NCBI RefSeq assembly: GCF_022808855.1
Contig: NZ_JAKZLF010000038.1
Coordinates: 1-47,418, forward strand
DNA: 47,418 nt
Reading direction: 5' to 3'
Origin: Anaeromyxobacter soli
Lineage (GTDB): Bacteria > Myxococcota > Myxococcia > Myxococcales > Anaeromyxobacteraceae
The position numbers were made by a program, and so were the translations under genes. Every line of letters starts with the position of its first letter. Positions within the stretch are counted from its first letter, which is position 1. Below the pieces are notes generated by a model. The model was not told the DNA's origin and did not search any database. It worked only from the letters and a program-made list of their open reading frames with translations. Positions 1-8,860 of this stretch are shown here, one piece after another.

Positions 1-116
1 TAGAAGGTCGTCTCCGTGATGCCGAGGCGGCGCACGACGTCCTGCACCTTGGCGCCCGCCTCGACCTCCTTCAGGACCTTGATGATCTGCTCGTCGGTGA
101 ACTTGCTCTTCCGCAT
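1..116 (-). CDS. IS3-family transposase OrfA, N-terminal fragment
   Basis: The start codon is at 114-116, and 38 complete residues run off the contig edge. The product begins MRKSKFTDEQIIKVLKEVEA and continues into a GAKVQDVVRRLGITETTF-like segment. This is the helix-turn-helix of the HTH_8/HTH_Tnp_1 type that opens IS3-family OrfA proteins and binds the terminal inverted repeats. OrfB, with the DDE catalytic domain, would follow outside the window. A purine-rich GGAGG lies about 6 bases upstream on the minus strand. The fragment is identical to the one at 47303-47418. Confidence 0.85.
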   Translation of the reverse strand, partial: MRKSKFTDEQIIKVLKEVEAGAKVQDVVRRLGITETTF

Positions 117-179
117 CCGTCCTCCACGATCAGTAGAGGACTCACGCTTCGACCCGTCCAGTTTTCGGGGGGCAGGTCA
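1..179 (-). mobile_element. Terminal part of an IS3-family insertion sequence (left contig edge)
   Basis: Reading on the minus strand from base 179, the sequence begins TGACCTGCCCCCCGAAAACT, a typical IS3-group terminal inverted repeat with the TG start. It then runs through a short leader into the start of an OrfA transposase. The same 179 bases occur on the plus strand at 47240-47418 with one mismatch (base 128 here, base 47291 there). Only the OrfA end of the element is present; the rest lies beyond the contig. The insertion falls inside a minus-strand secreted-protein gene whose first 95 bases remain at 180-274. The target-site duplication cannot be checked because the other IS end is missing. 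Confidence 0.85.
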
Positions 180-274
180 TTCGTCCACGTGAAATACTGA
201 TTCGAATAGGCGACCGCCGCCGCCGGAGCCAGACCGACGAGCAGCGCCGTCGTGAGCGAGACCAACCGTTTCAT
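180..274 (-). pseudogene. 5' fragment of a small secreted protein gene, interrupted by the IS
   Basis: An ATG at 272-274 on the minus strand starts a product beginning MKRLVSLTTALLVGLAPAAA, a clear Sec signal peptide: positive N-terminus, hydrophobic core, small residues before the cleavage site. About 31 residues are native. After base 180 the frame enters the IS terminal repeat and becomes meaningless. A GGAGG lies just upstream of the start (minus strand of 277-285). The function of the mature protein cannot be told from what remains. Confidence 0.6.
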
Positions 275-579
275 GTCCGCCTCCTCATCTCTCGACGCGA
301 TGCAGCTCGAGTGACGGGACGAGGATGCGCCCCGATTCGCGAGGCTCGGCGCGAATCATCGTGTGACCCGTGGCTCCTATGACCTGCGGGTGCGCCCCCA
401 GGACGCGCTTGCGACCCTGCCTGCGCCGACAACGCTCATGCCCTGGCCCGGGCACTCGCTCTCCGGCCGCGCGCGCCGCCTGCGTGCCGCAGCCCCGCAG
501 TGGTCGAGGCTGGTATTCGCGCGACACGCCTAGAGTGCGCGTGAGCAATTCGCGCCATTGCAGGCGTGACGAGGGGACC
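275..579. other. Divergent intergenic region, no gene seen
   Basis: These 305 bases separate the truncated minus-strand secreted-protein gene from the plus-strand PPC/beta-helix gene. They should hold both promoters. I find no convincing -35/-10 pair, no RNA gene and no strong hairpin. The in-frame extension of the downstream gene back to base 370 lacks a signal peptide and a ribosome site, so I treat it as non-coding. Confidence 0.5.
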
Positions 580-3114
580 ATGCACGCACACGCGATCCGG
601 ATCGTCTTCGCGGTCGTCGCGGCTGCGACGGTCGCGCACGGCAGCTCCCACACCGCCGCGCAGGAGCTCACGAGCCTGAGCACGTGTGTCCAGCTCCAGG
701 ACGGAGTGCCGATCACCCACCTCTGGGCGGCGCAAGGCCAGCAGCGCTGCTTCGGCCTCACCGTGCCCGCCGGCCAGCGATCACTGACAGTGGACGTGAC
801 CCAGCTGACCGGCAACGCCGATCTCTACGTCCGGTTCGGCGCAATGCCGACGCTCAGGGAGTACGACTGCCGGAGCAGCGCGAGGACCGGCGGCGACAGG
901 TGCACGATCGCCGACCCCGCGCCCGGCACCTGGTTCGTGATGCTCTACGCGCGGACCGCGTTCTCCGGCGCGACCCTCGTCGCCGCGCACGAGGGCGCGA
1001 CCTGTACCCCGCTCCAGGAAGGCGTCGCCTCGACGGGGCTCTCGGCGGCGCAAGGTGAGCAGCCCTGCTTCGCGATCGGCGTGCCCGCCGGTCAGAGCTC
1101 CCTCGTGGTCTCCACGGCGGGAGGGACGGGGAACGCCAACCTGTACGTCCGTCAGGGCTGGGTGCCCACCACGAGGACGTACGAGTGCCGGAGCGCGGCG
1201 AGGACCAACGACGAGTCATGCACGATCCCCAGCCCCTCCGCGGGGGCCTGGTACGTGGTGCTCGACGCGGACAAGGCCTACTCGGGCGTCGCGCTCACGG
1301 CGACCTACGCCGCGCAGCCGAGCGGGTCACTCCTCGTCAATAGTCTCGAGGACGTGGCGAGCCCGACGGGCCGCGCGGTGACGCTGAGGTCGGCGCTCGC
1401 GGCCGCCGCCTCGGGCGAGCGGATCACCTTCGACCGCTCGCTCGACGGCCGGACGATCCTGCTGTCGATCGTGGGGGACGAGCACACGGTGCTGAAGGGC
1501 GAGGTGTACGCGGCTGGCGCGTTCTCCGGGTACCAGGATCGCGATTATGGGCGCTCGGCGCTGTACGCGCGCAAGGACGTCGTCATCGACGCCTCGATGC
1601 TGCCGAACGGCATCACCCTGCGCTGGAACGGCGGCGACACCAGCCACGCGCGCGTGCTCGCGGTCTACGGCAACCTGACGATGAACAACGTCACGATCTC
1701 GTCGGGTTCTTCGGTCGCCGAACCCATCTCCGGCAGCACCCAACCGTTCACGCTGGCCAGGGGCGGCGGGCTCGCGGTGTGGGGCACCGCCACGCTCGAG
1801 CGGTGCACGATCGCGGGCAACACGGTCGTGGGCGACACCCAGGCCTCCCGTGACCGGGGCAGCTACGGCGGCGGGATCTACGCCAACGGCCTCGTCCTGC
1901 GCGGCGTCGTCGTGAGCGGGAACGCGGCGATCGGATACGGGGCCGCGGGAGGCGGCGTCTACTCGGTCGGCGGAGCCGACAGCACGTCGGGGCGCGGCAA
2001 CAACACGTTCCTCGACCGCTGCACGGTCAGCGGCAATCTCGTCCGTGCCCAGCACGCGTACGGCGGCGGCCTCTTCACCCTCTCCGGCGGGCCGAACAAC
2101 CTCGCCACGATGGAGATCAAGAACAGCACGGTGGCGAGGAACCTGGTGGAGGACAACGACGCCCTGCCCCAGGACGGGCAGTATTACTACCGTGGCGGCG
2201 GCGTGTACATGGGCGGCGGATCGCTCTCGGTCGTCGCGAGCACCATCGCCGAGAACGCTGTCGACGGCCCGGCCGCGATCTTCAGCGGCAGGCCGAACGT
2301 CGGCGGCGGAGGCGTGGCTGCCACCATCGGGAACGCGCACACCGTCGAGTACGTGTGGCTGCAGAACTCGATCGTCGTGGGGAACACGCTCAACGGTGTC
2401 GCCGAGGACTGGTTCCCGGGCTCGATCCTCGACTTCCGCAGCGCTGGCTACAACGTCGTGGGGCGGATCGACTTCAGCCAGATCCTGGTCCCGGTGCCGG
2501 CCTGGGGGCACCTGAACCGGAGGCGCTGGCCGAAGCTGGGCGATCAGGAGGGCGTCGCGCTCGGCGCCGCGCTCGACGTCGCAGGGGCGCGCTTCCATGA
2601 GTCGATCGTGTCCGCCGGCACGGACGCCGGCGGGCCTGCGCTCCTCTGGTACCCGCCGGGCACGGCGGCCGCCGACAAGATCCCGGCCGCCCCGTACCCG
2701 CTCACCTACGTGAACGGCCGATACACGGGCTACGGTGTCCCGACGGACGACTTCCTGAACCACGTGATCCTGCAGCTCAGACAGGAGTACGGGTCCGAGC
2801 TGGGCAGCGACTTCGGGAGCGGGTTCGGGGACCTGACCGGGACCACCTGGTACGAGCACCCCGTCACCTGGCCTTCCGACCCGCGGAACGCGCCCTGGAT
2901 CAAGTTCTGGCGCGATCTCGACGTCGCGATCGGCGACAGGCTCGGGATGGTCCGCCTCGGTGACGACTTCTGGGGAACGTTCGTGACCGGGCCGCTCGGC
3001 AACGTGTCCCTCACCGTCGAGCGGGTGACCCAGACGTACCTGCGCGAGCCGACCGACCAGACGGGGGCGACGCGCAGCGGCGGGCTGGCGGACGTCGGGG
3101 CCATCGAGCAGTAG
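580..3114 (+). CDS. Secreted protein with two PPC domains and a beta-helix (choice-of-anchor Q type)
   Basis: The product is 844 residues from the ATG at 580. That start is chosen because it gives a signal peptide (MHAHAIRIVFAVVAAATVAH) right behind a GAGGGGAC ribosome site; an in-frame extension to 370 does not. Residues ~30-125 and ~127-215 are two similar pre-peptidase C-terminal (PPC) beta-sandwich domains, each with the NADLYVR/NANLYVR signature and paired cysteines. From ~220 on the protein is rich in short Gly/Asn repeats such as ATLERCTIAGNTVVGD, the pattern of right-handed parallel beta-helix proteins. It ends GGLADVGAIEQ, like the DIGA(F/V)E ending of choice-of-anchor Q surface proteins. 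Role: probably a cell-surface or secreted adhesin-like or carbohydrate-binding protein. No catalytic motif is seen. The gene appears monocistronic. Confidence 0.85.
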   Translation: MHAHAIRIVFAVVAAATVAHGSSHTAAQELTSLSTCVQLQDGVPITHLWAAQGQQRCFGLTVPAGQRSLTVDVTQLTGNADLYVRFGAMPTLREYDCRSSARTGGDRCTIADPAPGTWFVMLYARTAFSGATLVAAHEGATCTPLQEGVASTGLSAAQGEQPCFAIGVPAGQSSLVVSTAGGTGNANLYVRQGWVPTTRTYECRSAARTNDESCTIPSPSAGAWYVVLDADKAYSGVALTATYAAQPSGSLLVNSLEDVASPTGRAVTLRSALAAAASGERITFDRSLDGRTILLSIVGDEHTVLKGEVYAAGAFSGYQDRDYGRSALYARKDVVIDASMLPNGITLRWNGGDTSHARVLAVYGNLTMNNVTISSGSSVAEPISGSTQPFTLARGGGLAVWGTATLERCTIAGNTVVGDTQASRDRGSYGGGIYANGLVLRGVVVSGNAAIGYGAAGGGVYSVGGADSTSGRGNNTFLDRCTVSGNLVRAQHAYGGGLFTLSGGPNNLATMEIKNSTVARNLVEDNDALPQDGQYYYRGGGVYMGGGSLSVVASTIAENAVDGPAAIFSGRPNVGGGGVAATIGNAHTVEYVWLQNSIVVGNTLNGVAEDWFPGSILDFRSAGYNVVGRIDFSQILVPVPAWGHLNRRRWPKLGDQEGVALGAALDVAGARFHESIVSAGTDAGGPALLWYPPGTAAADKIPAAPYPLTYVNGRYTGYGVPTDDFLNHVILQLRQEYGSELGSDFGSGFGDLTGTTWYEHPVTWPSDPRNAPWIKFWRDLDVAIGDRLGMVRLGDDFWGTFVTGPLGNVSLTVERVTQTYLREPTDQTGATRSGGLADVGAIEQ

Positions 3115-3136
3115 CGCGACGCGAGCGCGCGTCGCG
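3115..3136. terminator. Hairpin after the beta-helix protein gene
   Basis: A perfect 9-bp stem (CGCGACGCG 3115-3123 with CGCGTCGCG 3128-3136) and a 4-base loop begins one base after the stop codon. There is no T-run. It lies between a plus-strand gene and a minus-strand tRNA, so it could act for either side. This is an inference from structure only. Confidence 0.35.
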
Positions 3137-3162
3137 CGACGGCTCGACCAAGGATGGGAGAG

Positions 3163-3248
3163 TAGGGCCGCCCGGGATCGAACCGGGACGCCGCTTCCGC
3201 GGCAGCGGATTTTAAGTCCGCCGCGTCTGCCAGTTCCGCCACGGCCCC
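3163..3248 (-). tRNA. tRNA-Leu (anticodon UAA)
   Basis: On the minus strand an 86-nt cloverleaf begins GGGGCCGTGGCGGAACTGGC. The acceptor stem GGGGCCG pairs with CGGCCCT (one G-U), followed by discriminator A. The anticodon arm GCGGA-CTTAAAA-TCCGC gives anticodon TAA. There is a long variable arm, as expected for leucine, and the T arm carries GGTTCGATCC. CCA is not encoded. The neighbouring genes show no sign of element insertion at this tRNA. Confidence 0.95.
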
Positions 3249-3558
3249 AGGAGCACCTACGCCACCTCGCGCGTCGCGCGTAACCATGGCGTAACCAACC
3301 GTACCAGTTCGGCCCTCTTCATGGGACAAGCGAGCCACACGCCACCACTCATCCATGCCGCCGCTTCGGAGAGACCGCTCTCCGATGCGTGAGGATGGGT
3401 ACGGGATGACGATCGGCCGGCACGAGCAGGGCGGCACCCCATCTTGCATCCGAGACGTCCATCCGGTATGACGGATGTCGCCGCTGCCGCAGGACCCTGG
3501 CCCAGGTACATCCGCAAACGCTACGCACTGCTCGATCGCAGCGGCGCGGGGAGGTTGC
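3249..3558 (+). other. Intergenic leader upstream of the transsulfuration enzyme; possible structured RNA
   Basis: No gene is seen in these 310 bases. A perfect hairpin (CGGAGAG 3367-3373, loop ACCG, CTCTCCG 3378-3384) is followed by nested complementary segments: GATGC 3384-3388 with GCATC 3446-3450, and GATGGG 3394-3399 with CCCATC 3438-3443. Another short inverted repeat lies at about 3460-3476. This could be a structured 5' leader controlling a sulfur-amino-acid gene, but it does not match any SAM or SAH riboswitch consensus I know. Confidence 0.3.
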
Positions 3559-4839
3559 ATGTCCGACGAAGCTCATCTGGACCCGAACATCCCCGGGAAC
3601 CCCGCGTACCACTTCACCATCGTGCCGCCGGGGTCGCCTGCGAAGGCCGGCTGGGCGGGGCGCGCCGCGCTCGTGCCCGGCGCTCGCCTGGGCACGCAGT
3701 GCGTCCATGCCGGCGTGCAGCCCGATCCCACGTACGGCGCGGTGATGCCGCCGATCTACCAGTCGTCCACGTTCGCGTTCCGCGACGTGTGCACGAACGC
3801 CGGCTACGACTACACGCGCAGCGGCAACCCGACGCGCGCGGCGCTGGAGGAGGCGCTCGCGGTCCTGGAGGGCGGCTCGGGCGCCACCTGTACGAGCACG
3901 GGCATGAGCGCGGTGATCGTCGCGCTGAACCTCCTCCCGCACGGCAGCCATCTCCTCTGCACCGTGGACTGCTACGGAGGCACCTTCCGCGCACTGGAGC
4001 ACGCGAAGGCCGCCTACGGTCTCGAGGTCACGTACCTCGACCTCGCCGACCTCGACGCGGTCGCCGCCGCCTTCCGGCCGAACACGCGCATGGTCTGGAT
4101 CGAGACCCCCTCGAATCCGCTCCTGCGCCTGACCGACGTCGCCGCGGTCGCCGCGCTCGCGCGACGCCACGACGCGCTCACCGTCGTCGACAACACGTTC
4201 CTCTCGCCGGCCTCCCAGCAGCCGTTCCGGCGCGGCGCCGATCTCGTGGTCCACTCCACGACGAAGTACCTGAACGGACACAGCGACGTGGTGGGCGGCG
4301 CGGTCGTGGCCGCGCCCGGCAAGAACCTGCTGGTCCAGCGGATCCAGAGCGTCAACAACCTGCTAGGCACGTCGCAGAGTCCGCACGATTGCTTCCTCGT
4401 CCTGCGCGGCCTCAAGACGCTGCAGCTCCGCATGCGCGCGCACGAGGCCGGGGGCCGGGCCGTCGCCGATTTCCTCGCCGCGCACCCAGCGGTCGCGAAG
4501 GTGCACTATCCGGGGCTCGCGAGCCACCCGCAGCACGCGCTCGCGCGGCAGCAGCAGACCGGCTTCGGCGGCATGGTGAGCTTCGAGCTGGCCGACGGCC
4601 GGCGTGATCGTGTCGACCACGTGCTGAGGACCCTGCGCTGGTTCACGCTCGCGGAGAGCCTGGGCGGCGTGGAGAGCCTGGTCGCGCACCCCGCGTCGAT
4701 GACGCACGCGTCCATGTCGCCCGAGGCCCGCCAGCGCGCCGGCATCACCGATGGCGTGATCCGGCTCTCCGTCGGGATCGAGGAGCCCGCGGATCTGATC
4801 GCCGACCTGGACGCGGCCCTGCGCACGCTCCCGGCCTGA
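3559..4839 (+). CDS. metB: Cys/Met metabolism PLP-dependent enzyme (cystathionine gamma-synthase/lyase family)
   Basis: The product is 426 residues. The start at 3559 is chosen because GGGGAGG lies 6-12 bases upstream; an in-frame ATG at 3475 has no ribosome site. It is a fold-type I PLP enzyme of the transsulfuration family. The PLP lysine is K236 in STTKYLNGHSDVVGG. The GYDYTRSGNPTR and TSTGMSA segments that hold the cofactor phosphate are present, as is the conserved C-terminal SLVAHPASMTH region. Family members make cystathionine from an activated homoserine and cysteine, or cleave cystathionine, or (as sulfhydrylases) use sulfide. Sequence alone does not decide between these. A cysteine synthase follows 130 bases downstream, fitting a sulfur-assimilation role. 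The ~40-residue N-terminal extension before the core is a little longer than usual. Confidence 0.85.
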   Translation: MSDEAHLDPNIPGNPAYHFTIVPPGSPAKAGWAGRAALVPGARLGTQCVHAGVQPDPTYGAVMPPIYQSSTFAFRDVCTNAGYDYTRSGNPTRAALEEALAVLEGGSGATCTSTGMSAVIVALNLLPHGSHLLCTVDCYGGTFRALEHAKAAYGLEVTYLDLADLDAVAAAFRPNTRMVWIETPSNPLLRLTDVAAVAALARRHDALTVVDNTFLSPASQQPFRRGADLVVHSTTKYLNGHSDVVGGAVVAAPGKNLLVQRIQSVNNLLGTSQSPHDCFLVLRGLKTLQLRMRAHEAGGRAVADFLAAHPAVAKVHYPGLASHPQHALARQQQTGFGGMVSFELADGRRDRVDHVLRTLRWFTLAESLGGVESLVAHPASMTHASMSPEARQRAGITDGVIRLSVGIEEPADLIADLDAALRTLPA

Positions 4840-4899
4840 CCGTCGCCGCGGCGGGCCGCACCGCGCACCGGCCCCCTCAGAGCGCGTCCCCATCCGGCG

Positions 4900-4915
4900 T
4901 GGCAGACGTTTTGCT
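4900..4915 (+). promoter_or_regulatory. Sigma-54 (-24/-12) promoter for the cysK-cooS operon
   Basis: The sequence TGGCAGACGTTTTGCT fits the RpoN consensus TGGCACG-N4-TTGCW with exact spacing between the GG and GC elements. It lies 53 bases upstream of the cysK start, giving a leader of about 40 bases. The match is seen in sequence. Dependence on RpoN and on an AAA+ enhancer-binding activator is family knowledge. No activator gene lies nearby. Confidence 0.7.
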
Positions 4916-4968
4916 ACCATGACGGACGTGGCCGAGATAACGGAAGTTCCTCCGCTAAGTTTGCGCGC

Positions 4969-5886
4969 ATGATCCACGACGACATCCTCGCCCTCGTGGG
5001 GCGAACCCCGTTGCTGCGCCTGAAGCCGCAGCCCGGTCAGGTCGCGGCGGTCGCCGCAAAGCTCGAGTCGTTCAATCCGGGCGGGAGCGTCAAGGATCGC
5101 GTCGCCCTCGAGATGATCCTCGCCGCAGAGCGCGAGGGGCGCATCGCTCCGGGGCGCACCACGCTCATCGAGCCGACGTCGGGCAACACCGGGATCGGCC
5201 TGGCGCTGGTGTCCGCGGCCCGGGGCTATCGGCTGATCCTCACGATGCCGGAGACGATGAGCGTCGAGCGCAGGAAGCTGCTCGCCGCCTATGGCGCGGA
5301 GCTGGTGCTCACGCCGGGTGCGCAAGGGATGCGTGGCGCAGTGCGCAAGGCGGCCGAGCTTGCGCGCGAGAACGCCGACGCCTTCGTACCCCAGCAGTTC
5401 GCGAACCCCGCGAACGCCGCCGCACATCGGCGCACCACGGCGGTCGAGATCTGGGACGACACGGACGGCGGCGTGGACGTCTTCGTGTCGGGGGTGGGCA
5501 CCGGCGGCACGATCACGGGAGTGGGCGAGGTGCTCAAGGCGCGCAAGGAGGGCGTGCGCATCGTCGCCGTGGAGCCCGACGACTCGCCGGTGCTCTCGGG
5601 CGGCATGCCGGGACCGCACCACCTGCAGGGGATCGGGGCAGGGTTCATCCCCGAGGTACTCAACGTCGACGTCATCGACGAGATCGTTCGCGTCTCCACG
5701 GAGCAGGCCTTCGCGGTGACGCAGCGGCTGGCGCGCGAGGAGGGCCTGCTCGTCGGGATCTCGGCGGGCGCGGCCGCGCACGCCGCGATCGAGGTCGCAC
5801 GGCGGCGCGAGAACGAAGGGAAGCTCGTCGTCGTCCTCCTGCCCGACACCGGCGAGCGCTACCTGTCGACGAGGGTCTTCTCATGA
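4969..5886 (+). CDS. cysK: Cysteine synthase (O-acetylserine sulfhydrylase)
   Basis: The product is 305 residues, the usual length for CysK. It is a fold-type II PLP enzyme that makes cysteine from O-acetylserine and sulfide in the cytoplasm. Visible motifs are the PLP lysine K42 in NPGGSVKDR, the substrate-binding loop PTSGNTG (residues 70-75) and the phosphate-binding GTGGTITG loop. It is first in the operon and its stop overlaps the cooS start by 4 bases (ATGA), so the two are translationally coupled. No strong Shine-Dalgarno precedes the ATG. A sigma-54 promoter lies upstream. Coupling to a CO dehydrogenase is unusual. It could supply cysteine or sulfide for FeS/NiFeS cluster assembly, but that is inference. 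Confidence 0.93.
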   Translation: MIHDDILALVGRTPLLRLKPQPGQVAAVAAKLESFNPGGSVKDRVALEMILAAEREGRIAPGRTTLIEPTSGNTGIGLALVSAARGYRLILTMPETMSVERRKLLAAYGAELVLTPGAQGMRGAVRKAAELARENADAFVPQQFANPANAAAHRRTTAVEIWDDTDGGVDVFVSGVGTGGTITGVGEVLKARKEGVRIVAVEPDDSPVLSGGMPGPHHLQGIGAGFIPEVLNVDVIDEIVRVSTEQAFAVTQRLAREEGLLVGISAGAAAHAAIEVARRRENEGKLVVVLLPDTGERYLSTRVFS

Positions 5887-7871
5887 AGCAGCACCTGCCC
5901 GTCCTCAACGTCGAGGTGCCGGACAAGGCCGAGCACGTCGCGTCGACGCCGAACCCCGCGTCCCGCGAGCTCCTGCAGCGGCTCGAGGCGCTCGGGGTCG
6001 AGACGCTCTTCGACCGGTTCGAGCAGCAGAAGCCGCAGTGCACGTTCGGCCTCACCGGTCGATGCTGCCGGATGTGCCAGTGGGGGCCGTGCCGGATCGG
6101 CCCGCGCGCCGAGCGCGGCATCTGCGGCAAGGACCAGAACGCGATGGTCATCGGCAACGTGCTGCGCGCGCTCGTCGCCGGGCTCTCGGCGCACGGGCGT
6201 CACGCGCACGAGGCGATGTTCTCGGTGCTCGCCGCCGCGGACGGCAAGGCACACCTCGCGATCAAGGGCGAGGCGCGCGTGCTCGAGCTGGCGGGCCGCT
6301 TCGGCGTCCCGGCCGAAGGCCGGCCGATCGCGGACGTGGCGCGCGAGGTGACCCGGATCCTCCTCGAGGATCTCGGCAGGCTCGACGCGTCCCCCCTTCG
6401 AACCCTCGAAGCGTTCGCCCCGCCGGAGCGGCAGGAGACGTGGAGGGGGCTCGGCATCCTCCCCCGCAGCGCTTCCTACGAGGTCATGGAAGCGCTCCAC
6501 ATGACCACGCTCGGCGGCTGCACGGACTGGACGGCGCTCGCCGCGCAGGAGCTGCGGGCCGCGCTGGCCTACTGCTACAGCACGCTCTTCGGGTCCTCGT
6601 TCGCGACCGAGATGCTGTTCGGCCTGCCGCAGCAGCGGATCACGACCGTGAACTACGGGATCCTGAAGGCCGACCACGTGAACGTGCTCATGCACGGCCA
6701 CTCTCCGGTGATGGTCGAGGTGATCCTGGAGAAGCTCCGGAGCCCGGAGATCCAGCAGCTCGCGAGCGCGGCCGGCGCGGCGGGGATCGTGGTGGGCGGG
6801 CTCTGCTGCTCGGGCGAGGAGCTGCTCGCGCGACACGGCGTCTCGACCGTCACGAACATCGGCGGCCAGGAGCTCGTGCTCGGGACCGGCGCCGTCGACG
6901 CGGTGGTCGTGGACATGCAGTGCGTCATCCCCGGGGCGAAGATCCTGGCCGACTGCTTCGGGACGCAGATCATCACGACCTGCAAGTCGAACCGGATCCC
7001 CGGAGCGCTCCACGTCCCGTTCGATCCCGAGGAGCCGGAGCAGCTCCAGGCGGACGCCGAGCGGGTGGCCCGCGCGGCCGTCGAAGCCTTCGCGAGGCGC
7101 GACCGCTCGAAGATCCACATCCCGCAGGTCACCACCGCCGCCCAGGTCGGGTGGAGCTACGAGAACATCCTCGACACGCTCGGCGGCGCGGAGCGCATCG
7201 TCGAGCTCCTCCGGAGCGGGACGCTCAAGGGCATCGCCACCATCGTCGGCTGCAACACGCCCAAGGTGCCGTACGAGCACAACCACGTGACGCTCGCGCG
7301 CGAGCTCATTCGCTCCGACGTGCTCCTCCTCACGACGGGGTGCTGCGCCCACGCGCTCCTCAACGACGGCCTCTGCGGACCGGACGCCGCGGGCCAGGCG
7401 GGCCCCGGCCTCGGGCGCCTTTGCCGTCAGCTCGGCATCCCGCCCGTGCTGGCGGTGGGCGGGTGCGTCGACAACACGCGGACGCTCCGCCTCTTCGCCG
7501 AGGTTTCGCGCGCGGCCGGCGTCGCGGTGAAGGACCTCCCGTTCATGTTCATCGGGCCCGAGCCGGGGAACGAGAAGACGGTGGGGCAGGGGCTCACGTT
7601 CCTCGTGCACGGCGTGAGCAATCTGGTCGGCTTCCCGGGCCCCATTCCACCCGCCATCCCGCGCCCGAAGCCGGGCGAGCCGGGCGAGCTGGAGCGCGGC
7701 AGCAACGACGTCATCGACTTCCTGGCCGGGACCGAAGGCGTCTTGAAGCTCGTGGGCGCCAAGATCTACACGGAGCCCGAGCCGCGGCTCGGCGCGCAGC
7801 TCGTCCGGATGCACCTCCGCCGCAAGCGCCTCGCGCTCGGCTGGGCTGGCCAACACTCCATGGGGCAATGA
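5883..7871 (+). CDS. cooS: Anaerobic Ni-containing carbon monoxide dehydrogenase, catalytic subunit
   Basis: The product is 662 residues, a full-length CooS. It oxidises CO to CO2 (or the reverse) at a Ni-Fe-S C-cluster. D- and B-cluster cysteines are all present: C53, C61, C62, C65, C70, C81 in the segments [16 protein letters not shown] and GICGK. C-cluster ligands are recognisable: His in LMHGHSP and Cys in [27 protein letters not shown] and VGGCVDNTR. The enzyme should therefore be active. No cooF ferredoxin, cooC/cooT/cooJ nickel-insertion genes, Ech hydrogenase or acetyl-CoA synthase genes lie in the window. Electron acceptor and maturation factors must be elsewhere. The gene overlaps cysK and the downstream binding-protein gene by 4 bases each. 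Confidence 0.95.
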   Translation: MKQHLPVLNVEVPDKAEHVASTPNPASRELLQRLEALGVETLFDRFEQQKPQCTFGLTGRCCRMCQWGPCRIGPRAERGICGKDQNAMVIGNVLRALVAGLSAHGRHAHEAMFSVLAAADGKAHLAIKGEARVLELAGRFGVPAEGRPIADVAREVTRILLEDLGRLDASPLRTLEAFAPPERQETWRGLGILPRSASYEVMEALHMTTLGGCTDWTALAAQELRAALAYCYSTLFGSSFATEMLFGLPQQRITTVNYGILKADHVNVLMHGHSPVMVEVILEKLRSPEIQQLASAAGAAGIVVGGLCCSGEELLARHGVSTVTNIGGQELVLGTGAVDAVVVDMQCVIPGAKILADCFGTQIITTCKSNRIPGALHVPFDPEEPEQLQADAERVARAAVEAFARRDRSKIHIPQVTTAAQVGWSYENILDTLGGAERIVELLRSGTLKGIATIVGCNTPKVPYEHNHVTLARELIRSDVLLLTTGCCAHALLNDGLCGPDAAGQAGPGLGRLCRQLGIPPVLAVGGCVDNTRTLRLFAEVSRAAGVAVKDLPFMFIGPEPGNEKTVGQGLTFLVHGVSNLVGFPGPIPPAIPRPKPGEPGELERGSNDVIDFLAGTEGVLKLVGAKIYTEPEPRLGAQLVRMHLRRKRLALGWAGQHSMGQ

Positions 7872-8860
7872 GCATGCGACCGATCACGCGAAGGGACCTC
7901 CTGAAGCTCGTCGGGACAGGCGGCGCCGCCGTGGCGTGCGGCGCCCTCGTCCCCGCATGCCGCAGCCAGTCGAGCTCGAAGCCCACCGTCCGGCTGGGGT
8001 ACCTGCCGCTCACGGATCACCTGACCGTGATCGCGGGCGCGAGGACGAGCTTCAGGACGTTCACCCTGGAGCCCGTCAAGTTCGCGAGCTGGCCCGAGCT
8101 GGCGGAGGCGGTGAAGGGCGGCCGGGTCGAGGCTGCGTTCGCCCTCACGCCCATCGGGCTGACCCTCCGCGCAAAGGGGGTCCCGGTGAAGCTCGTGCTG
8201 CTCGGGCATCGCAACGGCAGCGCGCTGACGGTGAAGGCGGGCGGTGCGGTCTCGTCGATCGCGGATCTGAAAGGGAAGACGATCGCGATCCCGAGCCGGT
8301 TCTCGACGCACCACATCCTGCTGCGGCGGATCCTCGCCGGCGAGGGGCTCGAGGCGGGCCGCGACGTGCAGATCGTGGAGATGCCGCCGCCGGAGATGGT
8401 CCAGGCGCTCGCGACGGACCGCATCGGCGGGTTCATCGTCGCTGAGCCGTTCGGGGCCCAGGCCGAGCTGCAAAACGTCGGGAAGGTCCTCACGCTGTCG
8501 AAGGACGTCTGGCCGAACCACGTCTGCTGCGCGCTCCTCGTCCGAGAGGACCTCATCGCGGCGCACGCACAGGTCGTCCAGGAGCTCGTCGACGGGCTCG
8601 TCGCGGCGGGCCGGTTCGTGGGTGAGCACCGGGACGAGGCCGCGGAGCTGTCGACGCGGTACCTCGGACAGAAGCCGGAGATCATCCGCCACGTCCTGAC
8701 GCATCCGCATGACCGCGTGACCTACGACAACCTCCTGCCGGAGCTGAATGACCTGGAAGTCACGCAGGCGGACATGCTCAGGTTCGACATCGCGACCTCG
8801 CGGGTGGAGCTGGGGGCGTTCCTGGACGACCGGTTCGCCAGGCACGCCTACGCGAGGTGA
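7868..8860 (+). CDS. ABC transporter substrate-binding lipoprotein (NrtA/SsuA/TauA-like), Tat signal
   Basis: The product is 330 residues from the ATG at 7868, which overlaps the cooS stop. The N-terminus carries a twin-arginine motif (TRRDLLKL, residues 7-14) and then a lipobox ending VPAC at C31. It is therefore probably exported folded and lipid-anchored. The body (RLGYLPLTDHLTVIAG, later DLKGKTIAIP and FIVAEPFGAQAE) is of the NMT1/SsuA-like periplasmic-binding family used for sulfonates, nitrate, bicarbonate, thiamine precursors and similar small ligands. With the next two genes it makes a complete importer. Because it is co-translated with cooS, the ligand may serve the CO dehydrogenase, but this cannot be read from the sequence. 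Confidence 0.9.
   Translation: MSMRPITRRDLLKLVGTGGAAVACGALVPACRSQSSSKPTVRLGYLPLTDHLTVIAGARTSFRTFTLEPVKFASWPELAEAVKGGRVEAAFALTPIGLTLRAKGVPVKLVLLGHRNGSALTVKAGGAVSSIADLKGKTIAIPSRFSTHHILLRRILAGEGLEAGRDVQIVEMPPPEMVQALATDRIGGFIVAEPFGAQAELQNVGKVLTLSKDVWPNHVCCALLVREDLIAAHAQVVQELVDGLVAAGRFVGEHRDEAAELSTRYLGQKPEIIRHVLTHPHDRVTYDNLLPELNDLEVTQADMLRFDIATSRVELGAFLDDRFARHAYAR

Noticed and set aside
370-579. N-terminal extension of the PPC/beta-helix gene
   Set aside because: The extension lacks a ribosome site and would bury the clear signal peptide that begins at 580.
3249-3558. SAM riboswitch upstream of the transsulfuration gene
   Set aside because: The pairing pattern and conserved cores of SAM-I, SAM-II and SAH riboswitches are not present; kept only as a possible structured leader.
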